Below are positions 43,779-54,769 of a stretch of 64,000 bases of DNA, piece after piece. The translations under genes and the position numbers were made by a program. A model generated the notes under the pieces. The model did no database searches, was not told the origin of the DNA, and worked only from the letters and a program-made list of their open reading frames with translations. Position 1 is the stretch's first letter. Every line of letters begins with the position of its first letter. The DNA comes from Euglena gracilis (Eukaryota; Euglenida; Euglenophyceae; Euglenales). The stretch lies in NCBI GenBank assembly GCA_039621445.1, contig CP154954.1, positions 31,954,012 to 32,018,011 of the forward strand, in the 5' to 3' direction.

Positions 43779-44196
43779 CAGGCTTTTGATTAAGGACCCC
43801 GGGGGGAGGGTACTGGCTAGCCAATCGGCTAGACACTGGAAAAAATGGACTAGCTAGGACCCCCCTTCCCCCCCGGGGTCCCCCCCCCACTGGAAAAAAA
43901 AATTTCCTCCGGCGCTGCGCGCCAGGGGGGAAATGAGGTTTTTAATAGGTTTTTGGCTGATTTTGTTCCAAAAATTTCCAAAAATGGCCAAAAAACGGGC
44001 TTTTTGGGCCATTTTGGGGGGTCCCAAAGAAAATTTCCGGTGCTTCGCGCCGGTCACTGGAAAAAAAATTCCACTAGCTAGCTCTGCTAGCAGACCCCCC
44101 CCGGGGGGGTCTGCTAGAAATCCCACTGGCCAAATTTGGACTAGCTGTAGTCCAGCCCCCCCGGGGGGGTACTGCAAGCCCTTAAGCAAAAGCCTG
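43779..44196. mobile_element. MITE copy B (418 bp) with exact 8-bp TSD CTCCCAGA
   Basis: Ends CAGGCTTTTGATTAAGG and CCTTAAGCAAAAGCCTG (one to two mismatches). TSD CTCCCAGA at 43,771-43,778 and 44,197-44,204. Interior collinear with copies A and C and without the nested element of A. Confidence 0.9.
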
Positions 44197-44298
44197 CTCC
44201 CAGACACGGTTCACAACGGTGGAGGATGTGGGACCAATCAATTTTTTGGCCTCCTCTATCAAACGCCGAACTCCTTGGGGAATCGCCATTCGTGCTAA

Positions 44299-44934
44299 CC
44301 CCCCCCCCCATTTAAACCGACCCGTCGGTTTAGGACTTTTGGGTTGGCGGAAATCCTGGAGGGGGTCGGTTTAGACGGGGGGTCGGTTTCAGAGGGAGCA
44401 CACGGCTGGCCGACGGCGTGACGGAAGCGGGTTGATATTAGCACAGCAATTTCAATTGGCAAATGCCGAATTTTGTCGGCCAATTCCTAACTTTGAGTGA
44501 CAAATGCCTAATTTGGGATGCAAATGCTTAATTTTTGGGGGCAAATGCTGAATTTTGGGTGTAATATCCAATTTTTGGTGGCAAACTGCCTAATTTTGGG
44601 TGCAATCTTCAAATTTTTGATGGCAAATGCCTAATTTTGTAATCTTTGGGGAACACCAAATTTTCGGAAGAAAATGCCCAATTTGAGGTGTAAACTCCAA
44701 TATTTGGAAGCAAATGCCTAATTTTGGGTGTAAATCCCAATTTTGGGTCATCAATACTAACTATTCAATGAGCATGGATGCTCTTTCCGTTGGCGGCTTC
44801 CATTATGTTGTGCATGTTTGTCATCCAATTTGCCATGGGTCGGTTTATTTCTTTTTTTGGTTGAAATTCTGCAATGGGTCGGTTTGGAAGGGTAGGTCGG
44901 TTTAGAAGGGGAGTCGGTTTAAATGGGGGGGGGG
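44299..44934. mobile_element. 636-bp element with TIR of poly-C plus ATTTAAACCGAC
   Basis: The left end is a C run then ATTTAAACCGAC. The right end is GTCGGTTTAAAT then a G run, an exact inverse. GTCGGTTTAG recurs several times just inside both ends. The centre (about 44,455-44,750) is a degenerate AAATGCCTAATTTTGGGTG minisatellite. No clear target duplication. No transposase. Confidence 0.72.
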
Positions 44935-45107
44935 TTATGTCATCCACCGTGATGAATGGAAGCGTTTCCCAACTGTCAAATCCTTCTTTTTTTGGAAAAC
45001 ATTCATAGAGCCGCAACATTGACTTCAGACTTTCACTTAGTGCACTGCTCCGCAGCGCAAATTTTTTCCCACGGTGCACGCGGCGCACAATTGAGTTTTT
45101 GCCGCGG
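44935..45107. other. Short unique segment, possibly coding on minus strand
   Basis: The minus frame reads ALSESLKSMLRLYECFPKKE then GFDSWETLPFITVDDITPP before entering the element. It is protein-like but short and has no signals. Confidence 0.25.
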
Positions 45108-45256
45108 CACACATGTGAACCATAATATTTTTTTGGTGTACACATGTGAACCATAAAAAATTTTTGGTGTCCATATGTGAACCACCAACAATCTTGGTGT
45201 CCACGGTGAACCACAAAAAGACTACCTTGGCGTACCACACTAAATGAATGTCTGCG
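45108..45256. repeat. Tandem array of GTGTCCACATGTGAACCATAAAAAATTTTTG-type units (about 37 bp)
   Basis: Four degenerate units. The right edge CCACACTAAATGAATGTCTG is the inverse of 42,952-42,972. Confidence 0.85.
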
Positions 45257-45415
45257 GGGGGGAAGGGGGTGCTTTAGGGTGCCTGCCCCTAGCAGACACC
45301 CCCCCGGGGGGTCCAGGGGGGACCCAGAAAATTTTAACTCAATTTTTTGAATTGAAATTTTCATTCACAGCCTTTTCCGGGCCCCCGGCACCTTCGGCGC
45401 CGGGGTCAGAGGGTT
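45257..45415. mobile_element. Relative of the 8.7 kb element
   Basis: GGGTGCCTGCCCCTAGCAG, GACCCAGAAAATTTT, CCTTTTCCGGGCCCCCGGC, ACCTTCGGCGCCGGGG and GTCAGAGGG match 8,740-8,865 in order. TIR and TSD not intact. Confidence 0.65.
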
Positions 45416-45589
45416 CTTCCATTTCTTCCAATTCTTTCAGCACTTTTTCCCCCATGCTTCGGCATGTGGGTGCATCATCAGGAATGCAGAATGTTTGATG
45501 TAAATTTTTTCGGCTTTTCCACCCATACTCTATTATCCAAATCTCAACAGGTGGAGGGGGACGCAACATCGACCCTCAAAAAACGTGAC

Positions 45590-45775
45590 ACAAAAAAAAA
45601 CAAATAAACTGCAAATAAACACAAAAAACACACAAATAAACTGCAAATAAACACAAAAAAACACACAAATAAACTGCAAATAAACACAAATAAAACACAA
45701 ATAAACTGCAAATAAACACAAAAAAACACACAAATAAACTGCAAATAAACACAAAAAACACACAAAAGAAACACA
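45590..45775. repeat. 32-33-bp minisatellite (AAATAAACTGCAAATAAACAC)
   Basis: Five to six units differing in A-run length. The minus frames read Cys/Phe/Val-rich repeats as a by-product. Confidence 0.93.
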
Positions 45776-46065
45776 AATTGCATGCAAAATCCTTTAGGAG
45801 CCCCCCCGGGGAAAAACATACACATGCGCACCCAATGGCCCGCAAGGTTTTTGGCAGCAAAGCCCACGGCAGCAACCTTGGCAAAGGCAAACGGGAGGTC
45901 GCGGAACCCCTTGGTGCGGGGGAGCCCGGGCTCCGTCGGGAGGTCAAAGGTGACGGCGTTCCGCCGCTCCTTTGGCGGAGGGTTTCCCTGGGCCGCTGGG
46001 GAATGGACCATCTCCGTTTCCTCCTGGAGAAGCACGCGGAGGTTGATGGGACAGGCAAACGGTGC

Positions 46066-46288
<223 letters not shown>

Positions 46289-46430
46289 GCGCGCAAAAGC
46301 ACACCACCAGAGTGCTGTTCGTTGGGAAAACGAAACGATTAAAAAAGCCAGTAATTGGAGGAAGAATTTCTTTTGCAGAGCAACTTCCAATCACTTTCCA
46401 CAGAACACACACACACACACACACACACAA

Positions 46431-47074
46431 ACGCACCAAAGAAAAACACGAATGAAATGCCGCATCGGGATGAGTGATCGCTGTGATTCCACACTCATTT
46501 TGGCATCTGCATCAGTGACAAGGCCTGCATATGGCTCTCCACATAAAACAAAATGTGGAAATTCCCTTTGAAATTCATTTCCATTCCAGATGTTTATTTA
46601 TTTTATTTTTATATTTTTTTTGGAAAGGCACTGTTGAACATTGATCTATTGATCTTGTATAATCCAATTCATAGAAGAAAAATGGCATTTGCGAAGCTGT
46701 GCAAGGGTGAAAACGCGTCTTAAATTAAGACATTGAAAAGCGAACCTCTCTTGCGTCGCAAATAGGTGGGCATGTGGAAAACAAATACTTACGCTACACC
46801 AAAAATATCAGAATATTTAGAATGCCAAAGAAAGATTTGGGAATGAGTTTGCAAATGAGGACATTTTTAGAAATGAGCAAATGGCTGGCAACTGCGAGGA
46901 ATGAAAAACAGCACCTTGCCTGTGAATTAGTAAAATTTGTCAAGCCAAGGACCTCAGCATTTACCCTGACACTGTCATTGTGGTTTCCAAGTAGAGGAGC
47001 ACGAACATGCCAGTCGAAATGGGAGCTTGAGTGCGAGCCTGTGTGCCTGTGCTTTTGGCAACCAACCTCGCAAC
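46431..47074. other. AT-rich unique stretch
   Basis: The plus strand is open at 46,774-47,090 (KYLRYTKNIRIFRMPKKDLG and on) but low in GC and without signals. A minus-strand GTAAGTATT donor-like site lies near 46,790. No gene is called. Confidence 0.3.
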
Positions 47075-47466
47075 CAGGCTTTTGCTTAAGGAACCCCAGG
47101 GGGGGGGGGGTACTGGCTAGCCAATCGGCTTGACACTGGAAAAAATGGATCAGCTACACCCCCCCAACTGGAAAAAAAAAATTCCTCCGGCGCAGCGCGC
47201 CGAGGTGGAAATGAGGTTTTTAATAGGTTTTTGGCTGATTTTGTTCCAAAACTTCCCAAAAATGGCCAAAAACGGGCATTTTTGGCCATTTTTGGGGGTC
47301 CCAAAAAAATTTCCTGCGCTTCGCGCCGGTCACTGGAAAAATTTTTTCCACTAGCTAGCCCTGCTAGCAGACCCCCCGGGGGGTCTGCTAGAAATCCCAC
47401 TAGCCAAATTTGGATTATGCAGTCCAGCCCCCGGGGGGGTACTGCAATCCCTTAAACAAAAGCCTG
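47075..47466. mobile_element. MITE copy C (392 bp) with exact 8-bp TSD CTCGCAAC
   Basis: Ends CAGGCTTTTGCTTAAGG and CCCTTAAACAAAAGCCTG. TSD CTCGCAAC at 47,067-47,074 and 47,467-47,474. Collinear with copies A and B. Confidence 0.9.
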
Positions 47467-47552
47467 CTCGCAACAGCGATTGACCTTCAACAAAACAGCT
47501 TTTCACCCAAAAAACTCGGCGGCGGGGGGCAGGCCCACTGGGGACCGAATGC

Positions 47553-47989
47553 CTGGCCGGGAGAGGGCTCCTCCTCCACCTGCTCCAGGCCATCGAACGA
47601 GACGGTGCGGCGCTCCGTTGACCGCCCATTCCGGGCGGCGGCGCGCCGGCAACGGGCGGGGTCGCCGGAGCCGTGGCCAGGGACCGAGGCCGAGGCGGTC
47701 GGCGGACGGCGCGCCGGGGGAGGCGGGGCCCGGCCGCTGTCCCGACCCGGATCAAACCACAGCGCCAACCGCGCCGGTCCCCCACGGGGTCGCCCGGCTT
47801 CCTCCGGCACCGTCGCCCCCACCGGCCTCCACTCTCCTCCGGTCTCTGTGCGCCTCCCTCGTTGTTCCGCCGGGTCGGGAGGCGGGGCCGCGTGGGGCCG
47901 TTGGGCCCAGTCGGGGGGTCGGCGACTGGGGGAGCCTCCGCAGGGCCGGCGGCGCTGGGGCATGAGGTGGCACAGCCCATCGGCGGCCT
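47553..47989 (-). CDS. Candidate first coding exon, MGCATS start, paralogue of the 21.9 kb exon; frame break inside
   Basis: The acceptor CCCTCCCTTCAG is followed by a 9-nt leader and ATG at 47,980-47,978 (GCCGCCGATGG). The protein starts MGCATSCPSAAGPAEAPP, a myristoylation/palmitoylation-type N-terminus. The paralogous 3' part (RTVSFDGLEQVEEEPSPGQ) is in another frame, so one indel or an undetected intron lies in the Pro/Arg/Gly-rich middle. The same frame change is seen whether one follows the protein or the DNA match to 21.5 kb. At the point where the 21.9 kb exon has CAG then GT, this copy has CAG then GCATTC, so either a GC donor or a lost donor. Possibly a pseudogene. Role of the family unknown. 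Confidence 0.42.
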
Positions 47990-48354
47990 CTGAAGGGAGG
48001 GTCAGGGGAAGAAGCACCTGCAGGCGGTTGCCCTGGGGGGCAGGGCTGTACGGGAAGGCCTGGGAGGAGGGGGGTCGACCCCGCCCACCGTGGCACCCGT
48101 TGAAAGAAAACTCCATTGGCACCGAGGCGCCGGAAGAAAAGTTGGACGTAAAGGTACCACCGGAAACAAAGGGAAGGCCCAGGTGGTGGACCCCCTACCA
48201 CCAGGATGACCCCCCACCCAAGTGAGATTGTGGGGATTCCCGTCCAGCCCTGCCTGAGGGGGGGCAGGGAACGTGCTTGTTTTGATGCATTGGGCGGAAG
48301 TCCAAGGACAACAGAATTCGTCTTTTTCCAAACACAAAGGGCAAAAGGCAATTA
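47990..48354. other. GC-rich upstream flank of the MGCATS exon
   Basis: Open on the minus strand in two frames but without a clear exon. It includes the pyrimidine tract that serves as acceptor at 47,990-48,012. Confidence 0.35.
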
Positions 48355-48535
48355 CCTCCCCCTCCCCGTGCCATGATTGAAGGTAAGGCCAGGGGGCCAT
48401 CCTTTGGGGGGCCAAGTTTGAAAAATTAAGAATTTCAGCAGCCATGTGCTAAAGGCTAAAGGTCAATTTTAGGGGGGCCAAATTTGCATGTAAGGAGGAG
48501 GGGGGCCAAGCGGGCGGGGGGGGGGGGGGGGGAGT
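48355..48535. mobile_element. Poly-C/G-ended element, fourth copy
   Basis: CCATGATTGAAGGTAAGGCC, GGGGGGCCAAGTTTG, GGTCAATTTTAGGGG, TTTGCATGTAAGGAGGAG, then a long G run (48,518-48,533). The left TIR is degraded to CCTCCCCGTG. Confidence 0.68.
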
Positions 48536-49329
48536 TGGTACTTTATCCTGAGGATCATTGAATGTGATGGGATGGAAATTTCTGAAAGACAGCCCTGTGT
48601 TCAATGTTTGTTCCCAAAATTCGTCCTCAGAGAAATCGTGGAAAAATTTAATCCTCAGGTGGCAGAATAATTTCAACACACCAAACTTCACGTTGCAACT
48701 TCAACGCCCAATTCTCTCCGACCTATTTTCCCCCTTCCTCAGGCACTGCTTGGTGAATTCATCAATAATTTATCGGAATAAGGAAATTAATCCTGAATCA
48801 AAAGGCATTTTCAGACGTCCAAAGAAAAGGAAAAAATCAGCTGTTGGTGGTCATTTGTGATTACCTGTGTTTTTGGGAAGTCCAAATTTTGTGTTGATTT
48901 GCGATCATGTGTTTATCAGAAAACCTGGCCACCCTACCACCAGCCTCATCCACCAGGGAGAGGGAACGCAACATGTGGATCCTTGGAGAACACGACGCCA
49001 AAAAAAACAACTCTTCCAACGCACAGGCGCAAAAAAGAAGGTACAAAAAAAACACAAAAGAATGCAAAAAAATAAAATTGCATATGTAAAATCCTTCAGG
49101 AGCTCCCCGGGATGTGCACTTTCTACTGGAAAGGAAGAAGAAATTCCACCTCCACCAGGAAAAGATTTTCATTTGCATAAAAAAAGGCCATTTGTTGACC
49201 AAAAAATGCAAAAAATGGCAAAATTGGCAATTTTTGTCACAGAAAATCGGGATCAAAATGAGGGGAAAAAACGGAAGCAATTTTTTTTCGACTTGGGAAA
49301 ATAGTTTTTCAAAAAAAAGCATGAAAATC
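48536..49329. other. AT-rich stretch, no gene
   Basis: Open frames are Lys/Phe-rich and uninformative. Part of 49,020-49,110 (ACAAAAAAAACACAAAAGAA, then AAAATCCTTCAGGAGCTCCC) resembles 45,760-45,810, suggesting a shared repeat. Confidence 0.4.
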
Positions 49330-49615
49330 CTTAAAGATTAATGGAAGACAGGTCAGCGGGTGCAAGCGTTGGAGCAGGCTCCTATGAGGCAGGTCAGCGA
49401 CAACAGTGGGTAGCAGGCCGTTTCCCAGGGGCAGGTATGGAATATCTACCTCTGAACGGGCTGGACTGACCCTTTCTGAACAGTCACTACGAGGACCCGT
49501 GGGCCAGGGGTGCTGAAATGGCTGAAAATTTGGGCAGGCTGGATTACACCACCCCCCTTGGTGGCATTGATCCTCCAACCCAGCCCGAACTGGGCATCGC
49601 AAGCAGCGACATGGA
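49330..49615. other. Unique segment directly 5' of the poly-A tract
   Basis: No Pol III A/B boxes or coding frame identified. It would be the body of a retroposed copy if the poly-A is a retroposition tail. Confidence 0.3.
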
Positions 49616-49616
49616 A

Positions 49617-49670
<54 letters not shown>

Positions 49671-49765
49671 AAAAAAAAAAAAAAAAACAACAAAAAAAAC
49701 AACCCCCCCAACACAACAACAAAAAACCAAAAAACAACCCAACAAAAAAGAAAAAAAAAAAAGCC
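49616..49765. repeat. Long poly-A tract with A-rich tail
   Basis: About 50 uninterrupted A residues, then CAAAA/CAACAAAA sequence to 49,765. Such a tract could be the tail of a retroposed sequence lying to the left or a slipped A run; no target duplication was found. Confidence 0.9.
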
Positions 49766-51089
49766 ATTATTCAGGCCATCATATGGTGCGCTGTGAACTG
49801 GAAGAAGCGGGCTGAGCTGTGGCGGAATTTCTCATTTTTGGCTGAATATTTCTCTTCTTCCTCTGCCTGTGGGTCGAAATGCATCAAGGCATCTGGCGTC
49901 AACGCCAGCAGCTCCATCCCCATTGCAGATACAAATTCTGACCACTTCCACTTACTGAGCCAGGGGGGGGGGGGCTCTTCTTCCAGGCTCAAACCCGCCC
50001 ACTTTTTTCGAAAACCAACCCATGCACGGTCTCCCCCACCCACCCAACGATAACCCACTCAAACTTGGCTGAAACACCTGAACAACTGTTTTTCCAGCCC
50101 AGGCTTCAGACAGGCACTGACCCATATGGCCTTGCTTTTACCAACCCTGGGGGGGAGAGATGGCGTAAAATGGAACCCCCACCCCCCCACCCCCCACCCC
50201 CCTCACTACCCCCACACCCACCACAATACCCCACACATAAAATTTCTTTTCAAAAAATAAAAAATAAATTAAAATTTTGACTTACTTGGGGGGGCGGACC
50301 CCCATAACAAAAATAGCATCATCCTTTATCTGTGCATCCAACACCTGATCTTTCCGGACACCCCCCCACCCCCACACACACCCCACACCCCCCACTACCC
50401 CCCCCACACCCCACACATACCCCCCCACAGTACCCCATATTTCAACTGTGGGGGCTCCACTTTATGCCATATGTGGGGGAGGGAGTGCCTTGTGATATGG
50501 GGTGCCTGCCCAAAGCAGGTCCCCCCCCCCCCCCCCCCGAGGAGGTTTTGGGCCCGCCAACCAAGCCAATTTTTGGTGGGTGTGCTACAGCACTGCCCAC
50601 GCCCAAAACATGACCCCCTACCCTCCTGCCTGCCCATGGCAACCCCCGGGGTGCAAACCCCCCAAAAAGAAGCCTGCCCATGGAACACCCCCCTGGGGGG
50701 TCCAGCGACCCACCCACCCACCCATTCGCAAAATCCTCCCGGAGGGGTCACGCAGGTGTGAAGCGAATCTATGGCCACGGAGAGCAACCTTGCGACAACA
50801 CAATTCTGGATGGTCCAAGAAAAATGCCGACCAATGAGAAAAACCTGCATGCGATGTGCCTGAACTCGACAGGCAACTGCACCGCGGTGTCCTGCTGTCA
50901 CAGCAGGGATCAGCACAGGCCAACCACCTCTCACAGGCAGAGGAGGGACAGCGCATCGCCACCCGTGGCACACTAAAGAGTTGCTAGGTTGCACACAGGG
51001 CTCATCAACGCAAACCATGGGCATGGGCGATGGTTGAGAACCTATTTCGTTATTTGAATACCTCTCTCGTTGGGTGCGGAGGACCACCC
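49766..51089. other. No gene resolved; C-run rich
   Basis: CCCCCCAC-type words at 50,180-50,230 and 50,360-50,430, a C run at 50,521-50,538. 50,495-50,545 resembles the 8.7 kb element end (GGGTGCCTGCCCAAAGCAGG). A minus-strand GTAAGTC lies near 50,285 without a convincing exon. 50,770-50,980 has open frames on both strands. Confidence 0.35.
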
Positions 51090-51369
51090 TGGGGGGGGGG
51101 GGTCAGGTTTGTGTCCAGGCAGAGTCCCAACCAGGAAAAATACCCTTCTGAATGACTGTTGGGCACCAGAGAATCGGAGGCACCGAGGGTACCCTCTCGC
51201 AGCACCTTTCTGGCAACACCCTCCCCAACCTCCTCCTCTTTATGGTCTGCAAAACCACAAAGAGACATACACTGCCAGCTGCCCTCCCCCTCATGTCTGG
51301 ACAAGCACTGGGCCAGAGAACAACGAAGGTGCAACAAAGCCCCAAAACAATTGGAGGATTTCAAGCAGT
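51090..51369. other. Possible coding stretch, strand uncertain
   Basis: The minus strand reads FGALLHLRCSLAQCLSRHEG, then MSLCGFADHKEEEVGEGVAR and LVPNSHSEGYFSWLGLCLDT. Another minus frame and a plus frame are also open. Not called as a gene. Confidence 0.25.
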
Positions 51370-51493
51370 CCCAAAGCAAATCCATCAAGTCGGTGATTTG
51401 ATGGACACTTCTGCCAAGCTTCTTTCTGAGCCTTGTACATCCCCACCCCTTGTCCTTGACTCGAAAAAGTACGGGGAAGATGCATTTGACACG

Positions 51494-51574
<81 letters not shown>

Positions 51575-51822
51575 ATGGACCAAAGGGCATATAAAGCAGA
51601 AAAAAAATGGCGACTTTGGTCAAACCCTATAAACCCGTGATTAAGAGCAATGGTGTGGGTCTCCTTCTGCCAAAATACTCCAACATATTCCAAATATATA
51701 TATTGTGTGTCAACTGCATTTCCCCCATACTTTGTTGGATCACGGACAAGGGGGGATGTACAAGACCTCAGAAAGAAACTTGGCAGAAGGGTTTGAAATC
51801 ATCGACTAAAACTATGGCAAAA
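51370..51822. repeat. Roughly 110-bp diverged inverted repeat flanking a (GT)n microsatellite
   Basis: Left arm 51,386-51,490 and right arm 51,706-51,822 match in inverse orientation. Shared words after inversion: ACAAGG/GGATGTACAAG, CTCAGAAAGAA, CTTGGCAGAAG, ATCGACT. Both arms translate in their own inverted frames to a related peptide (CIFPVLFRVKDKG against CISPILCWITDKG), and GCTR follows in both. The GT array lies at 51,498-51,573. Confidence 0.8.
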
Positions 51823-51904
51823 AAAAAACAGGTTGTGTAAACGAATGACTGACCAAGACAATCTTCTCTGGGCAATTTCATCTCTTGTTACAAAAATTTT
51901 GGTG
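51823..51904. other. Short spacer
   Basis: Unique; nothing recognised. Confidence 0.4.
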
Positions 51905-52145
51905 CTCTTGTCGGGATCCGTCGGGATTTGCCGGATTTTTCGGGATTTGTCGAGATTTGGGAATTGTTCGGGATTTGGGATTTGTCGGAATTTGTCGTCA
52001 TTCGTCGGGATTTGTCAGGACTTGTCAGGGTTTTGTCGGGATTTGTCAGGATATGTTGGTATTTGCCTGGATTCGTCGGAACCCCATCTGCGGGTGGTCC
52101 AAACAGAATTGTCGGGAATTTTCGGGATTTGTCGCTGGAGGTGCT
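51905..52145. repeat. Degenerate TCGGGATTTG decamer minisatellite
   Basis: About 20 units. The last unit runs into a segment almost identical to 42,433-42,460. Confidence 0.9.
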
Positions 52146-52745
52146 TGACCAGCACCACCCAGGCAGCGAGCCGCAGGGTTGGGCACGAACAGCGGAGAGC
52201 AGCGCAGGGAAGGGAGGCTGGCGATGACGGCGGCGAGGTGGGGCGAGGTGGGGCCCCTCCCTCCCGGTCCAACGCCGCGCAGGGGCACACACAAAATTGC
52301 CGTCGCCCGTGGCCCGATTCGCAGGCCAGTTTCAGGAGGAAAGGAAAACCAACGCCGGGTTAAGATTGTAGCAGTGGTGAAGTCACACCTGCCTTCCAGT
52401 GAAAAACCTAGCCAACGTAAACACGTTCCAAGCGGCCAAAACCTGCAGGTGCATGACAAATTCCATTGCATTGCAGGCATTCCCAGGGGTTCCGTTGAGT
52501 CAGTGGAGGAAGGTGCTCTGACTTCTTTGGCCCAGAACTAGGGATATGGCCGATTTCCCGGGGTACCGGGACAGACTATGTAATGGCGAGAGCGGCTCCG
52601 GGGAGGGAGGGGGGGGGGTTCCAACCGGGGGGAACCAGCACTTTTGTCTCATCCAAACATGAAATAAATTAATCTCGAGAGGGGTTATCGACCTCCCTGT
52701 TGGTCACAAAATTATGAACAGCCACCAGCTGAAACACCAAAGCCC
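52146..52745. other. GC-rich island (to about 52,310), then unique DNA
   Basis: The minus frame in the island reads SPHLAAVIASLPSLRCSPLF then VPNPAARCLG before a GTGCTGG. Exon status not certain. 52,310-52,745 has nothing recognised. Confidence 0.3.
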
Positions 52746-52748
52746 CAA

Positions 52749-53086
52749 GTCAAGAAAAGAGAAAACTGAAAAACAAGTCCTAATTGAGGTTGGATCTGCG
52801 AACCCGGGGCCAGTGGTGAGGGGCAGAGACCCGGGGCCAGTACAAAAAGCCACATTCTGCGCAGAGCTCAGTCCTTTTTTAAAAAACCTAAAAGGGTGAT
52901 GGGAAGAAAGGGGCATCCACAGAAGAAAACGAGCTGTATGGAGGCACGCCCCCCAACCAAGTCAAGAAAAAAGTCCTAATTGAGTTGGATCTGCGAACCC
53001 GGGGCCAGGGTGAGGGGCAGAGACCCGGGGCCATTACAAAAGCCACATCTGCGCAGAGCTCAGTCCTTTTAAAAAACCTAAAAAAA
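52749..53086. repeat. Tandem duplication, two diverged copies about 212 bp apart
   Basis: Copy 1 (52,749-52,890) and copy 2 (52,961-53,084) share GTCAAGAAAA, GGATCTGCGAACCCGGGGCC, GCAGAGACCCGGGGCCA, GCGCAGAGCTCAGTCC and AAAAAACCTAAAA in order. Differences are mostly 1-2-nt length changes in homopolymers. Confidence 0.9.
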
Positions 53087-54769
53087 ACGTCCATGGTCCA
53101 TATTTGGGCATTTTGGCAAATATTAGATTGGTGTTGGCAATTCATCATTCCACATTCACATTTTTGTAGTAGACATGACTGAGAGAGAGAGACCACCACA
53201 CAACTGGAGGAACAAAAGTCCCGGCCTTCCTTCCGGGCACTAGCGCTTGCGAGCCTTCGAGGCCAGGCGCATGGGACTGAAGCGCTTCCCCACACAGCCC
53301 AAGACGGCTAGGGGCTAGGAGTCTGGGGTGAGCCGACGCCGCCACCGCCCACGGCGAAAAGAATATGGGCTCCCGCCAGCTGACGCGGTTTACAAACATC
53401 AGCTAGGCCACCCCACGCAGCAACCGAGGTGGTGCTTCTCGGCCTGCAAGGACTCGAGCGCAAAGTCCCGCCCGCACAGCCTCCAGTGCAAGTCGGCACA
53501 GAGGAAAGAGCCACGTGTGGGTGAAGCCCGTTACCCTCCTGGTGAGTCGCGGGTCGGGCTCCCCATACCTTGCTTGGGGTCGAAGCAAGTGGCTCTATGC
53601 GGGCTGTAGCTCCGGGAAGGCTGGCCCATCTCTGGGTGAAGGAGGCGGGCTGACGGGGTGCCAGGACCCCAATCGGCGCCGGCCGTGGACCAGAGTATCC
53701 CAGAGTGGTGACCACCTTCACGCCAAGGAGTGGGGCGAGTGGCCCCCGGGGTCCCCGCTCCTGGCAACCGGAGTTCCTGGGCCGTTCCTCGGGTGACGGC
53801 AGCACCCGAGGGGCATATTACACAACACGCGGAGCCACAGGTGGGTGCCCACGGCCATCTCGCCGGTGATGAGTCATTGTTGGGGGGTGAGGGGAGCATG
53901 GGGGAGCCACCAGGGAGACATGGCGGGGTCCAGGCGGGGCCGATGCCGGGCGGGAGTGAGCGCGATGGATCCGAAGGCTTCGGATCTTTGGGTGAGGAAA
54001 GAGAGAGAGGACGAGAGAGGAGAGAATAGAATGACAAGAGTTAGAAAACAGGCTCAGAAAAAAAGTAAAACGCTAAACAAAGGAAGAAAAGGGACTAGCA
54101 AGGAGAGTGCTTTTATACCACCGAGGGTGCGGAGAAGCAATGTCGGGCAGACTCGGTTAAGGGAGAGTGGAGATCTGGAAGAGTGACGAGGGGGGCGAAG
54201 GGGTTTGCAGAAGGCTTTGATGGAGGGACTGAGTTAGCGAGTTGGGGCAAAGAGATGGGACATGTAGGGGGAAGTGATGGCCCCGGTCCCGGCAACACGC
54301 ATGGGGCCGTGCCCCAAACCTGACCGCTCTCCGTGGGTGCCCACGGGGCCATTTCTCGCCCGCCTGGAGGGGAGCCTGGTGGCCCTGAGGGTCCGCATAC
54401 CCTTGGGCGTCCATGAGCGCCCCACCCGCGGAGCATGGAGCGCCCCGTCACCACCTCCCCCCCAAGCCGGCGTCCGGGGGCTCGACAAGGAAGCCCCGGC
54501 TGGATCCAACCGCCTGCTCCTTTATCCTTTACCTACGCTGTGTGCGGAAAGAGAAAGGAGAAGAGAGAGAGTAGAGGAGAGCGAGCAGAGGAGAAGAGCC
54601 ACCCTAAAGAAAAAAAGAAAAAACCAACAAATCTCGAAAATGATGTAAAAAAAAAGAGAAAATAAGAAGAGAGCTATAAAAACCTAGCACTCCTTGCCAA
54701 AAGGTAAAGAAACAAAATTTCACTCCCCAGACATGATCGTTCGGCGACTTGCCTGCCCAACCCACCCTC
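53087..54769. other. GC-rich segment with purine-rich (GAGA) tracts; overlapping ORFs unresolved
   Basis: From 53,190 to 54,530 both strands have several open frames of 90-168 codons. GGGTGCCCACGG with CCAT..CTCGCC occurs at about 53,850 and again at about 54,335. GAGAGAGGA-type purine tracts follow each block (54,000-54,110 and 54,545-54,665), so the segment looks like an internal duplication. A donor-like CTGGTGAGTC lies at 53,538 and GGGTGAGGAAAG at 53,990. No protein family recognised. Confidence 0.35.
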
